This document shows positions 36,475-45,221 of a stretch of DNA of 64,000 nt, one piece after another. The notes below the pieces were generated by a model. That model made no database searches, was not told where the DNA came from, and saw nothing but the letters and a program-made list of their open reading frames with translations. The stretch is from Robiginitalea aestuariiviva (GTDB lineage: Bacteria; Bacteroidota; Bacteroidia; Flavobacteriales; Flavobacteriaceae), in the NCBI RefSeq assembly GCF_029537735.1, contig NZ_JARPUQ010000001.1, forward strand, positions 239,468 through 303,467, in the 5' to 3' direction. Each line of letters opens with the position of its first letter. Positions within the stretch are counted from its first letter, which is position 1. The position numbers and the translations under genes are program-made.

Positions 36475-36512
36475 AAAAAGGACCGGAAAACCGGTCCTTT
36501 TTCGCTTTGCAA
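36475..36512. terminator. Bidirectional terminator
   Basis: AAAAAAAGGACCGG, a 4-base loop and CCGGTCCTTTTT form a hairpin with A and T runs on both sides, so it can end the plus-strand gene at 36474 and the minus-strand gene at 36524. Confidence 0.85.
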
Positions 36513-36523
36513 TACGCTTTGTT

Positions 36524-36823
36524 TTACAGCTCCAGTACCGCGTTTTCGGCACCGGCGAAATCGTTCCACTGGTAACGATCGGCAGCTTCGTCGTTTACAT
36601 AGGTGCTACCATCCACCAGGTAACGGAACTCATAGCTCTGCTCCATGGGGAGGTCGAACGTACCCTTAAAGGTTCCGTTTTTAAGTTTTTTCAGCATGCT
36701 GCCTTTGGGGTTCCAGTTGTTGAAATCGCCTACTACAGCTACTTTTTTAGCCTCTTCGGCAGGTACGGTAAAGGTTACCTTGCACACCGGCTTGGATTTG
36801 AGATATTGTTTCTTGATTGCCAT
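36524..36823 (-). CDS. Small CBM48-like (isoamylase early-set) protein
   Basis: 99 residues: a single early-set/CBM48 glycogen-binding domain (VAVVGDFNNWNP, SYEFRYLVDGSTYVND). No enzyme domain is attached. Such stand-alone proteins are common in Flavobacteria; a glycogen-sensing role is plausible, not shown. The leader of this gene carries a GTCCCG/CGGGAC hairpin. Confidence 0.85.
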   Translation of the reverse strand: MAIKKQYLKSKPVCKVTFTVPAEEAKKVAVVGDFNNWNPKGSMLKKLKNGTFKGTFDLPMEQSYEFRYLVDGSTYVNDEAADRYQWNDFAGAENAVLEL

Positions 36824-36985
36824 GATCAGGTGTTTTTAGTGATTTGTTACGTCCCGATTTACGGGACAAAGCAACACATAAAAGCACTAAAAGACAATTC
36901 GTTACCCCAGTTTTATCAATTTCGTAAAATTCCGTTTACAATGCCGGCATGTTGCCATTTTAGCCCCGGGAAGTTTGCAAGGGCG

Positions 36986-38095
36986 TTAACGCTTCAGGAC
37001 TTCCAGGACGCGGTCCAGGTCTTCGGGTGTATTGTAGGCGTGAAAGCTCAGGCGAATCCCACCGCCCCGGGGGGAACACGCCACTCCTTCCTGCCCAAGG
37101 CTTTGGTACCACCCTCCATGGTCCGGGATATTGAAGATTCCGCTATGTTCTTTCCGGCCAGCAATCACAGGGTCCAGCAAGCCGGCTTCCTCAAGGCGAC
37201 TGGCCACATACCCCCAAAGGTTGCGGTTATAGGCGGCCACCTGTTCCAAACCTATATCCTGCAGGAGTCCCAGCCCACACCACAGGCTGCCAAAATTCAG
37301 GGTGTCCAGGTGGCCCGGTTCCAGGTTGCGGGCCAGGGAAACCTTCCCCTTGCGATTCAGGTCCGCCCCCACCGAATTGAATCCGGTACTCCCCACCTGC
37401 AGGCGGGATTCCACCCCTTCGCCCAACAGGAAAAAACCGTTACCGTTGCCGCCCAGCATCCATTTATAGCCACTGGCCCCCAACAGGTCTATCCCGCTGG
37501 CATCAAAATCCAGGGGCAGGGCCCCCAGGTATTGGGTCGCATCCACAACAATCAACAGGTCCGGGAATTCCGCCTTCAGGCCGGTGAGGAATTCCGGGCG
37601 GATCAACAGGCCGTTTACCCACTGCACCAGGCTCAGGGCCAGTACCTCTGCAGGCTCTGATTTAAGTGTTTCGAGCAAGCGCTCCTCCACCCGGGCATCG
37701 GCCGGAATTTCCCGACAATGGAAGCCCCGGGTTTCAAAAGGCCAGTTCAGGGAGGGATAGTCCCCTTCCAGTAACACCACGCGGGAGGCTTTGGGCAAAC
37801 CTTCCAGCAGCAGGTTCAGCCCCAGGGAAAAATTCGGCACCAGGGCCACGCGCTCCGGGGCGCAGCCAAAGCATTCGCCAATGCGCCCGCGGGTCTGCCC
37901 AAGGATGGGCATGGCTTCCAGCTTAAAAGCGCTTCCCCCCACCAGGAAGTCCAGGTCGTACTCCTGCCTCCAGGTCATTACCTCCTCGTGCATCAGGCCC
38001 CAGGCCGCCGTATTCAGGTAGGTGGTTTGGGCCAGGGCGGGAAATCCCTTAAAAAAGCGCTGTGGTATACCCTTGGGGTCCGATTTCAAATCCAT
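36986..38095 (-). CDS. Class V aminotransferase-fold PLP enzyme (cysteine desulfurase-like)
   Basis: 369 residues. TYLNTAAWGLM near the start, DATQYLG before the cofactor site and the PLP lysine in SGYKWMLGG. It belongs to the broad aminotransferase V fold; neither true SufS/IscS nor kynureninase is certain from sequence. It is divergently transcribed from folA with a shared, overlapping promoter. Confidence 0.85.
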   Translation of the reverse strand: MDLKSDPKGIPQRFFKGFPALAQTTYLNTAAWGLMHEEVMTWRQEYDLDFLVGGSAFKLEAMPILGQTRGRIGECFGCAPERVALVPNFSLGLNLLLEGLPKASRVVLLEGDYPSLNWPFETRGFHCREIPADARVEERLLETLKSEPAEVLALSLVQWVNGLLIRPEFLTGLKAEFPDLLIVVDATQYLGALPLDFDASGIDLLGASGYKWMLGGNGNGFFLLGEGVESRLQVGSTGFNSVGADLNRKGKVSLARNLEPGHLDTLNFGSLWCGLGLLQDIGLEQVAAYNRNLWGYVASRLEEAGLLDPVIAGRKEHSGIFNIPDHGGWYQSLGQEGVACSPRGGGIRLSFHAYNTPEDLDRVLEVLKR

Positions 38096-38116
38096 TATCT
38101 TTATCCCTTAAAGATA
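38096..38116. promoter_or_regulatory. Head-to-head -7 boxes between the aminotransferase and folA
   Basis: TATCTTTA (plus, 38096-38103), a 5-base centre, TAAAGATA (minus TATCTTTA, 38116-38109). Each box is 7 of 8 to TAnnTTTG. The two promoters therefore overlap and face each other, and together form a 21-bp inverted repeat. Confidence 0.55.
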
Positions 38117-38172
38117 CGCATATCGGGCCACCCCAGGGAGGCCAGGTGCAGAATATGCCAAAAACCGGAACG

Positions 38173-38685
38173 ATGGGGGAAAAACAACGGGGTGCACTGA
38201 TTCTGATCGCGGCGGCTGGGCAGGCCAATGAACTGGGAAAGGAAGGGGAACTGCCCTGGCACCTCCCGGACGACTTCCGCCGGTTTAAAGCCCTGACCAC
38301 GGGTCACCCCATGATCATGGGGCGCAAGACCTTCGAAACCTTCCCCAAGCCCCTGCCCAACCGCAGACACATCATTATTACCCGCAGGGAAGACTACCGG
38401 GCAGACCACCCGGATTGCGAGGTGGTCCATTCTCTGGACGCGGCCCTGGAGGCCACTGCAAAAGCCGAAAAACGCTTTGTAATCGGAGGTGGGGAAATCT
38501 ACGCCCTGGCCCTGCCACAGGCCACCGAAATTGAATTAACCCGGGTACACGGCACCTTCGAAGCCGATACCCGCTTCCCGGAAATCGACCCGGACCTTTG
38601 GACCTTGAAAAAGGCAACATACCACCCCACGGACGGGCGGCACAAGCACGCCTTTACCTATCAGACCTTTAGCCGGAAACCTTAA
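38173..38685 (+). CDS. folA: Dihydrofolate reductase
   Basis: 170 residues from Met 38173 (38155 also possible). Regenerates THF with NADPH. Marks: LILIAAAGQANELGKEGELPWHLP, MGRKTFETF and FVIGGGEIYALAL. Converges with murI and the two stop codons overlap by 4 bp. It works directly with thyA, metF and metH in folate one-carbon turnover. Confidence 0.95.
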   Translation: MGEKQRGALILIAAAGQANELGKEGELPWHLPDDFRRFKALTTGHPMIMGRKTFETFPKPLPNRRHIIITRREDYRADHPDCEVVHSLDAALEATAKAEKRFVIGGGEIYALALPQATEIELTRVHGTFEADTRFPEIDPDLWTLKKATYHPTDGRHKHAFTYQTFSRKP

Positions 38686-39473
38686 AAATCGAGAGCAGCT
38701 ACTGTCCCTGGCGGGCCGCCCAGGCGGGCGCGCATCCGATCCAGGAGCACGGGGTCCGCATTGGTCCAAAACCGGTGCTCCCCGGTTTCTTCCCTGGGTC
38801 CTAAAAGGTCTTCCCGTTCCAGGACGGCAAGGGCCTGGCGGGCTACGGGGAGGCCGCAATCCACAATCCGCACCTGCGGGGGTAATACGGTTTGAAGGAT
38901 TGGGGTCAGGAAAGGGTAATGGGTGCATCCCAGCACCAGGTGGTCCATGCCCTGGTCTACCATCGGTTGCAGCATGGCACGTAGCTTTTCACCTAACTCC
39001 GGTTGCTCCAGGGTGCCGGCTTCGATGCGGGCCACCAGGTCTTCCCCCTCCTGTTCCAAAATACGGATTTGGGCACCATAGCTGCGGGAGGTGCGGGCGA
39101 AAAGTTCGCTGGCCAGGGTGCCCCGCGTTGCCAGCACGCCAATGGTGCCGGAAGCCGATTGCAGGGCCGCGGGTTTAATGGCCGGTTCAATGCCGATAAA
39201 CGGGATGGGAAATTGCCGCCGGAGTTCGGCTATGGCATTGGTGGTAGCTGTATTGCAGGCCACGATCACCATTTTGGCCCCGAAGTCCATTAGCTTCCGG
39301 GTGCACACCAGGCTGCGCTGCAGGATGGCTTCCGGGGGTTTTTCCCCATAGGGCGCATGGGCGCTGTCCGCCAGGTATACGGTATCCTCCCAGGGCAGCA
39401 AGGCGGTAACCTCCTTCCAGACGGTAAGCCCGCCTACGCCCGAATCGAAAATGCCTATGGGTCCTGCCTTCAT
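38682..39473 (-). CDS. murI: Glutamate racemase
   Basis: 263 residues. Makes D-glutamate for peptidoglycan. IGIFDSGVGGLTVWKE, VACNTATTNAI and LGCTHYPFLTP carry the two catalytic cysteines. It is the last gene of the envelope biogenesis run on the minus strand. Confidence 0.96.
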   Translation of the reverse strand: MKAGPIGIFDSGVGGLTVWKEVTALLPWEDTVYLADSAHAPYGEKPPEAILQRSLVCTRKLMDFGAKMVIVACNTATTNAIAELRRQFPIPFIGIEPAIKPAALQSASGTIGVLATRGTLASELFARTSRSYGAQIRILEQEGEDLVARIEAGTLEQPELGEKLRAMLQPMVDQGMDHLVLGCTHYPFLTPILQTVLPPQVRIVDCGLPVARQALAVLEREDLLGPREETGEHRFWTNADPVLLDRMRARLGGPPGTVAALDF

Positions 39474-39497
39474 TTGAAACCCTGGTGATTACCAACA

Positions 39498-39525
39498 AAA
39501 AACCGCCCTGTTACGGGCGGTTTAT
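39498..39525 (-). terminator. Rho-independent terminator after the OmpH gene
   Basis: ACCGCCC/GGGCGGT hairpin followed by TTTTTTG on the minus strand. It follows the stop of the OmpH gene at 39541 and precedes murI. Confidence 0.8.
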
Positions 39526-39540
39526 ATCCGTGGGATGCGA

Positions 39541-40050
39541 TTAGAATCCCAATTCCTTTTTCACGTCCGGCAACAGGTCCTTGCCTGTGGCCACGATTAC
39601 CCCGGAACCCGGCGTAGCGTCCAGCACATAGTCAAAGCCCTGGGCAGCGGCTACCTTTTCAATGGCCGCTTTGGCTTTTACAGAGATGGGCTCAAAGAGC
39701 TCGGCCTGCTTCTTGGCCAGCTCCTGCTGGGCAGCCTGCTGGGCCTCACCGATATTGCGCTCGTATCCCTGCAGTTCCAGGGCGCGCTTCTGGTTTTCCT
39801 CCTGGGTCATGGCACTGGCCTCGTTGTTGTACTGGGTCAGTTTATTCTGCAGTTCGTTCAGGGAACCCTGGATGTCTGCCCGATAGGTCTCCTCCAGCTT
39901 CTTCAGTTCCGCCTGGGCAGCTTTCATCTCCGGCATCTGCGACAAAAGCTCCTGCACATTAATATGGGCTGTTTTGCTCTGTGCCTGCACCCCGGAGGAT
40001 GCCGCAATAAACAGGACAACCGCTACAGCTACCTTAACTACTTGTTTCAT
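39541..40050 (-). CDS. OmpH/Skp family periplasmic chaperone
   Basis: 169 residues with a signal peptide (ends GVQAQ) and a long coiled-coil middle (residues 30-120), typical of Skp-like holdases that guard unfolded outer membrane proteins on their way to BamA. C-terminal DYVLDATPGSGVIVA closes the trimer body in the family. It is the second OmpH gene in a row. Confidence 0.92.
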   Translation of the reverse strand: MKQVVKVAVAVVLFIAASSGVQAQSKTAHINVQELLSQMPEMKAAQAELKKLEETYRADIQGSLNELQNKLTQYNNEASAMTQEENQKRALELQGYERNIGEAQQAAQQELAKKQAELFEPISVKAKAAIEKVAAAQGFDYVLDATPGSGVIVATGKDLLPDVKKELGF

Positions 40051-40098
40051 GATGTCTACTTTGATTAATTTGAGTTACTAATTATGGTTTTGGATCTG

Positions 40099-40929
40099 TT
40101 AGTTCTCGATCACGGAATCCTTCGCTTTTTCGATTTCCCTGGCCCGCTCATCTTCCTTGGCTTTGCGGCGCGCCTCCCGCTCCTCTAGCAGTTTCTTGCG
40201 ACGCTCCTCATAAGCCTTTTTGCGCTCCTCACGAAGCCGGAGTTGTTCGTCCCGGCGCTCATCCGCGGCCTGCACCCGGGCCTGCTCGGCCTGTTGTGCC
40301 CGCTCCTGACGCTGTTGAAGGGCTTCGGAGACCGGCTCGTCGGTTTCGCCTTCGTATGCGTCCAACCGTTGGTTTCTCGGTTTTGCAGGCGGCGTACTCA
40401 CCTTGCGCGTCCGGGCGATGCTCCGCAGCACCAAGTCGCTGATATCGTGCCGGTTTTCGGAGTACAACATTACAACATCCGCAGATTTATCGAAAATAAA
40501 ATCATACTTTTTATTGGCTCCAATCTTCTGTACTTCATTGAATACCTGGTCCTGTATCGGCTGGATCAGCCGCTGCTTTTGCAGCACCAGATCCCCCCGG
40601 GGTCCAAAGCGGTTCTGTTGGTAATCCGACAGCTCCTTTTCCAGGATTTCAATTTCTTCTTCCCGCTCCGCGATCAGCTCGTCCGTTAGCAACACCCGTT
40701 CCGCCTGCAGGTCCTTTTTCTGTTGTTCGATGGCCCGTTTGCGCGATTCGATCTCGGACTGCCACTGTACCACTTTGTTGTCCAGTTGTTCGCTGGCCTC
40801 GCGGTACTCCTCTACATTTTCGAGGATATATTCCATATCCACGTAGGCAATTCGAACGCCCCGCTGGGCCGAACTCCATCCGCATATGCCCAACAGCAGG
40901 AGGAAGGTTGCTATACTTTGCTTCATCAC
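40099..40929 (-). CDS. OmpH/Skp family protein with long charged C-terminal tail
   Basis: 276 residues; signal peptide (ends GWSSAQ), Skp-type coiled coil (30-140) and then a 100-residue tail very rich in Arg, Glu, Lys and Gln (QQRQERAQQAEQARVQ and similar), probably a long helix. The normal family length is about 170, so the tail is an addition. It follows bamA and starts from its own perfect -7 box (TAATTTTG, 40962-40969). A second Met at 40926 is possible. Confidence 0.9.
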   Translation of the reverse strand: MMKQSIATFLLLLGICGWSSAQRGVRIAYVDMEYILENVEEYREASEQLDNKVVQWQSEIESRKRAIEQQKKDLQAERVLLTDELIAEREEEIEILEKELSDYQQNRFGPRGDLVLQKQRLIQPIQDQVFNEVQKIGANKKYDFIFDKSADVVMLYSENRHDISDLVLRSIARTRKVSTPPAKPRNQRLDAYEGETDEPVSEALQQRQERAQQAEQARVQAADERRDEQLRLREERKKAYEERRKKLLEEREARRKAKEDERAREIEKAKDSVIEN

Positions 40930-40961
40930 AGAACGCTATTTACTGATAGAAAATATCGTGC

Positions 40962-40969
40962 CAAAATTA
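40962..40969 (-). promoter_or_regulatory. -7 box of the first OmpH gene
   Basis: TAATTTTG on the minus strand, 33 bp before the ATG at 40929, in an AT-rich gap after bamA. Confidence 0.6.
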
Positions 40970-41024
40970 TTAAATCTTTTAAAATGAAGGATTTAACATT
41001 TTTGACCGTCAGGAGGAACCGGTC

Positions 41025-43688
41025 TTAGAACTGCTGCCCGATCACGAAGTGCGTCTGCCATCCGCTCGGACCTGTACCCGCCGAAGAGGGCCTCAGGTCC
41101 TCGTCGAACCCATATCCGAAGTCGATCCCCAATAGACCAAAGGCAGGCATGAAAATACGCAGGCCCACCCCGGCCGATCTTTTTATTTGAAACGGATTAA
41201 ACTCCTGAAAATTGTTGAAGGAGTTCCCCGCTTCCAAAAAGGTCAGGGCATAAATAGAGGCTGTAGGCTTCAGGGTAAGGGGATACCGAAGCTCCATGGA
41301 GTACTTGTTATAGACAATCCCGCCCTCGGGTTGCTGGGTAATGGGGTCTACCGGCGTCAGGGAGTTGTTGTCGTACCCCCTAAGCTGTATGGTCTCCCGC
41401 CCGTCCAGGGTAAAGTTCCGGCCCAGGCCGTCTCCCCCCAGGAAAAAGCGCTCAAAGGGAACGTTGCCCACCTCCTGGTTGTAGGCCCCCAGGAACCCGA
41501 ATTCGGTGTTGGTCCGCAGGGTCAGCTTCCCGACGATTGGGGTATACCAGTCTGCACGGAATTTAAACTTGTAATACTCCAGCCAGCGGAAGCGCTCCTG
41601 GTCCAGCTCTTCCAGGCGGGTCTGCAGTTCGGCATCCCGGGCTTCGCCGCTTACCCCCAGGCGGGCGCGCTCAATTTGCTCCGTGATAATGTCTTCGGTT
41701 TCCCCCTTCAGGGCCGCGTAATCCTTGTCGCTGAACAGGGAATAGGGCGGGGTAAATTTAGCGGTGAATTCCACCCGGCTCCCCGTTTGCGGGAAAATGG
41801 GGTTGGGCCCGGAAGAGTTCCGGGAGATCCCCAGGGAATAGGCCAGGGAATTGGAACGGCCGTTCCCGAAATTGAACAGCCCGGTCCGGTAATTCTGGAA
41901 GTCATACAGCTGGTAACTCAGGGAGTGGCTCAGCACAAAGAAGTCGTCCGGCCATTGCACCCGCTTGGCCAGCCCTGCAGAGATCCCGGTAATGGAAAAC
42001 TGCTGGTTCTTGTCTACCTCTACCCGGCCGTTTCGGCCAAAGGAAGCCAGGAATTGCTGAGTACGGGAGAGGGAAAGGTTAAAGCGAACCGGTTTGCGGC
42101 CGCCCAGCCAGGGCTCTGAAAAGTTCAGGCTGTATACCCGGAAGGTCCGGCTGGCCTGCAACCTCAGGGCAAAAGTCTGGCCGTCTCCCATGGGTACAGG
42201 CTTATAGGCTTCCCCCTTGAATAGGTTCTGAATAGAAAAGTTATTAAAGGACAATCCAAGGGTCCCGATAAAACCGCCACCTCCGTAGCCCCCCTGCAAC
42301 TCAATCTGGCTGGCACCGGATTCCACCAGGTCGAATTTCAGGTCCACCGTACCCGCGTTGGGGTCCGGATTCTGGATTTCAGGCTTAATCTGCTCCGCGT
42401 CAAAGAAGCCCAGCTGCCCCAATTCCCGGATGGTCCGGATTATGGCGTCTTTGCTGTACTGCAATCCCGGCTTGGTGCGGATGTCCCGGTAGATAACGTG
42501 GTCGTTGGTCTTGTTGTTCCCGGCCACGGTTACGCGATTCAGGAAGGTCTCTTTCCCTTCAATGATGCGAATCTCGAAGTTAATGGTGTCGTTTTCCGCA
42601 GAGACTTCCACCGGGTTGATCTGGGAGAAGAGGTACCCGTTGTTCTGGTAGAGGTTGGTGAGGTCCTGGGCATCCGGCTTGGTGTCGTCCGCAATGCGTT
42701 TGCGCAGTAAAACCCCGTTATAGGTATCGCCTTTTTTGATCCCGAGGATCTGGGCCAACTGCCGGTCTGTATACACGGAATTGCCCACAAAATCGATATC
42801 CCCGAAATAGTAGCGGTCGCCTTCTTCCACCTTGATGCGCACCTCGATGTTCTTGTCGTCCAGGCGGTGGATGGTATCGGAGAGTACACGGGCGTCCCGG
42901 TAGCCGTTCTCGGCGTATTTGTCCACCAGGGACCCCAGGTCTTCTTCGTAATCCGCTTCAATGTATTTGGACTTCTTCCAGAAGCGGCCGAACAATTTCT
43001 TCTTGGTGTTCTTCAGCGCCTTACGCAGGCGGGCGTCGGAGAGCTTTTCATTGCCTTCAAAGACCACATCCTTCACCTTAACCCGGTCGCCCCGTTTGAT
43101 GTTCACCACCATATTAAGGGCATTGGTTTCACTGGTGTCCACCGAGGTGGCAATCTGGGCCTGGGCATTCAGAAAGCCCTGCTTCCGGTATTTATTCTCC
43201 AGGTAGTTCTTGGTATTCGCAATCAGGCTTTCGGTGATCTTTTTCCCTTTCTTCAGGTCTGTATCGTCCATCAGGTCCTGTACCTGGCGCTTTGGCACCC
43301 CGTAAAAGGTGACATTATTCAGGGAAGGACGCTCCCGGATGTCGAGCTCCAGAAAGATGCGGTCCCCCTCAATGCGGTTGATGTAAAAGGTCACATCGCT
43401 GAAGAGGTCCAGGTTCCACAGCTTTTTGATCACTTCGCTAATCTGGTCTCCCGGAATGGTAATGGGCTGACCTTCGCGCAGGCCGGTATAGGTAATAACC
43501 GTCTGTTCGTTGTAACTCTGCAGCCCTGAAACCGTTAGCCCGCCCAGGATATAAGTCTTGCCGTCCTGGTAGTTGATCTCTTGGGCTGAAGCGGGAAGGG
43601 AAAGGGTAAGAAAAAAGGTGAACAGGAACGTTTTCAATGTGGCGTATACCCGTGCACCCTTAGTTAAGTTGTTCGCTAATTTTTCCAA
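41025..43688 (-). CDS. bamA: Outer membrane protein assembly factor BamA
   Basis: 887 residues. Folds and inserts beta-barrels. After the signal peptide (ends PASAQ) come about five POTRA repeats and the C-terminal barrel; the lid motif appears as QLRGYDN (VRGF-like) and the last residue is Phe. A charged insert of about 50 residues (41563-41715) sits in one extracellular loop. Its start overlaps uppS by 29 bp. A TTG at 43637 is a possible later start. Confidence 0.95.
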   Translation of the reverse strand: MEKLANNLTKGARVYATLKTFLFTFFLTLSLPASAQEINYQDGKTYILGGLTVSGLQSYNEQTVITYTGLREGQPITIPGDQISEVIKKLWNLDLFSDVTFYINRIEGDRIFLELDIRERPSLNNVTFYGVPKRQVQDLMDDTDLKKGKKITESLIANTKNYLENKYRKQGFLNAQAQIATSVDTSETNALNMVVNIKRGDRVKVKDVVFEGNEKLSDARLRKALKNTKKKLFGRFWKKSKYIEADYEEDLGSLVDKYAENGYRDARVLSDTIHRLDDKNIEVRIKVEEGDRYYFGDIDFVGNSVYTDRQLAQILGIKKGDTYNGVLLRKRIADDTKPDAQDLTNLYQNNGYLFSQINPVEVSAENDTINFEIRIIEGKETFLNRVTVAGNNKTNDHVIYRDIRTKPGLQYSKDAIIRTIRELGQLGFFDAEQIKPEIQNPDPNAGTVDLKFDLVESGASQIELQGGYGGGGFIGTLGLSFNNFSIQNLFKGEAYKPVPMGDGQTFALRLQASRTFRVYSLNFSEPWLGGRKPVRFNLSLSRTQQFLASFGRNGRVEVDKNQQFSITGISAGLAKRVQWPDDFFVLSHSLSYQLYDFQNYRTGLFNFGNGRSNSLAYSLGISRNSSGPNPIFPQTGSRVEFTAKFTPPYSLFSDKDYAALKGETEDIITEQIERARLGVSGEARDAELQTRLEELDQERFRWLEYYKFKFRADWYTPIVGKLTLRTNTEFGFLGAYNQEVGNVPFERFFLGGDGLGRNFTLDGRETIQLRGYDNNSLTPVDPITQQPEGGIVYNKYSMELRYPLTLKPTASIYALTFLEAGNSFNNFQEFNPFQIKRSAGVGLRIFMPAFGLLGIDFGYGFDEDLRPSSAGTGPSGWQTHFVIGQQF

Positions 43689-44400
43689 ATCGTCGTTCTC
43701 GGTTCTGATAACTTTTTAAGGCCTCCAACAAGTGCTCCTCATTGAAATCAGGCCAAAAAACGTCTGTAAAGTACAATTCAGCATACGCAATCTGCCAAAG
43801 CAAAAAATTGCTGATCCGGTACTCTCCGCTGGTCCGGATTAGCAAGTCAACGTCGGGCAAACCGCGCGTGTAAAGATGATCATTAATAATGGATTCATCA
43901 ATTTTTTCAGGGGAAATTATGCTATTTTTAACTTTGGTTCCCAGGGCTTTTACAGCCGAGGTAATTTCCTCCCGAGCCCCGTAACTCAGGGCTAAAGTCA
44001 GGGTCATCCCATCGTTGTTTTCGGTGCGCTTGATCACCTCCCGAAGCTCCTGCACTGCCTTCCCGGGCAGGCTCTCCACACAGCCAATGGCGTTCAGCCG
44101 GATATTGTTCTCGGTAAGGGTCTTGAGTTCCTTGCGGAGGGAAGTAACCAGCAGGCGCATCAGGGTATCGACTTCCATTTTGGGGCGCTTCCAGTTTTCG
44201 GTACTGAAGGCGTAAAGGGTCAGGTACCCGATCTGCAGTTTGGCTGCAGTTTCTACGGTCTGGCGCACGGCCTGTACCCCATTTTGGTGCCCGAAAACGC
44301 GAAGTTTACCGCGCTCCTTGGCCCAACGGCCGTTGCCGTCCATGATGATGGCCAGGTGCTGCGGCAGGCGGCCGCTTTTGATTTCTTCCAGTTTGCTCAT
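43660..44400 (-). CDS. uppS: Undecaprenyl diphosphate synthase
   Basis: 246 residues. Makes C55-PP, the lipid carrier for cell-wall sugars. IIMDGNGRWAKERGKLRVFGH, FSTENWKRP and LIRTSGEYRISNFLLWQIAY cover the active site. It lies between DUF6089 and bamA, overlapping bamA. Confidence 0.97.
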   Translation of the reverse strand: MSKLEEIKSGRLPQHLAIIMDGNGRWAKERGKLRVFGHQNGVQAVRQTVETAAKLQIGYLTLYAFSTENWKRPKMEVDTLMRLLVTSLRKELKTLTENNIRLNAIGCVESLPGKAVQELREVIKRTENNDGMTLTLALSYGAREEITSAVKALGTKVKNSIISPEKIDESIINDHLYTRGLPDVDLLIRTSGEYRISNFLLWQIAYAELYFTDVFWPDFNEEHLLEALKSYQNRERRFGKISEQLN

Positions 44401-44411
44401 GTTGCGCTTTG

Positions 44412-45110
44412 CTATTCAAAAGCATCGCAGCAAGGCTTGCGCCCGAAGGTGAAGGTCAGGGTAACGCCAGAAAACACATACCAGTCGTCACTGAAGACAT
44501 TCCCGAACGGGCCGTCTGAAAACGGTTCATAATTGGTCCCTTCAGGGTTGCTGGCGTCCAGGTTGTCCGTAAAGGTGTACCGGGCACCGACTTCCGCTCC
44601 CAGGATCAGGAACTGGTTCAGACGATACTTCGCCCCTGCGACCATTGGGATGGCAAATGCACCGTCCCGTTGGTTGGTCTGTTGCTGGAACCCGGCGTCG
44701 AAATAATCAAAGTCGTACCTGAAATAGGTAACGCCCGTATATAAATACGGTGTAAACGCCGTGCCCAGCTGGTGGAGGTTATACTCCACGAAATTGAATT
44801 CCAGGCCTCCGGAAAACTCTAAAATACGGTTTTCCATGCGGAGGCCCCGCTGTTGTCTTGACGGAAGATCGGATTTTTGGTCGTCCGCAGTAAACGTGCC
44901 GTACATCATATGGGCCCTCCAGGCGTACCGCTTGCTGCGGTTCCACTTAAAGACCGCCCCAAAGGCCGGGCCGGAAGGCGCCACGTAGGTCATCCTGCCG
45001 ATATCCCCTATGTTGTTGGCTCCTCCACCGAACAAACCCAGCTCATAGGTTTGCCCCTGCAATGCGTTAAATAGCAGCAGGAAAAGCGCGGAACAAAGAA
45101 TCCTCATCAA
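44412..45110 (-). CDS. DUF6089 family outer membrane beta-barrel protein
   Basis: 232 residues with a signal peptide (ends ALQGQ) and a small barrel pattern. ELGLFGGGANNIGDIG at the mature N-terminus and NRFLILGAE-type strands fit DUF6089, a family that sits next to uppS/bamA in many Bacteroidetes. The function is unknown; a role in envelope assembly is an inference from this place. A perfect -7 box (TATATTTG) lies at 45124-45131, so the leader is only about 7 nt. Confidence 0.85.
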   Translation of the reverse strand: MMRILCSALFLLLFNALQGQTYELGLFGGGANNIGDIGRMTYVAPSGPAFGAVFKWNRSKRYAWRAHMMYGTFTADDQKSDLPSRQQRGLRMENRILEFSGGLEFNFVEYNLHQLGTAFTPYLYTGVTYFRYDFDYFDAGFQQQTNQRDGAFAIPMVAGAKYRLNQFLILGAEVGARYTFTDNLDASNPEGTNYEPFSDGPFGNVFSDDWYVFSGVTLTFTFGRKPCCDAFE

Positions 45111-45123
45111 TTCCGAAAGTTTG

Positions 45124-45131
45124 CAAATATA
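45124..45131 (-). promoter_or_regulatory. -7 box of the DUF6089-uppS-bamA run
   Basis: TATATTTG on the minus strand, 14 bp before the ATG at 45110; transcripts would be nearly leaderless. Confidence 0.6.
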
Positions 45132-45221
45132 GCAATTTCATGCCCCGTTCGGGCACGAATGGCGCTTCATTTATTTCTTTTGTTTAACAGGATTTAAGGC
45201 CTTTTATTGCCCGTGGCCGCC

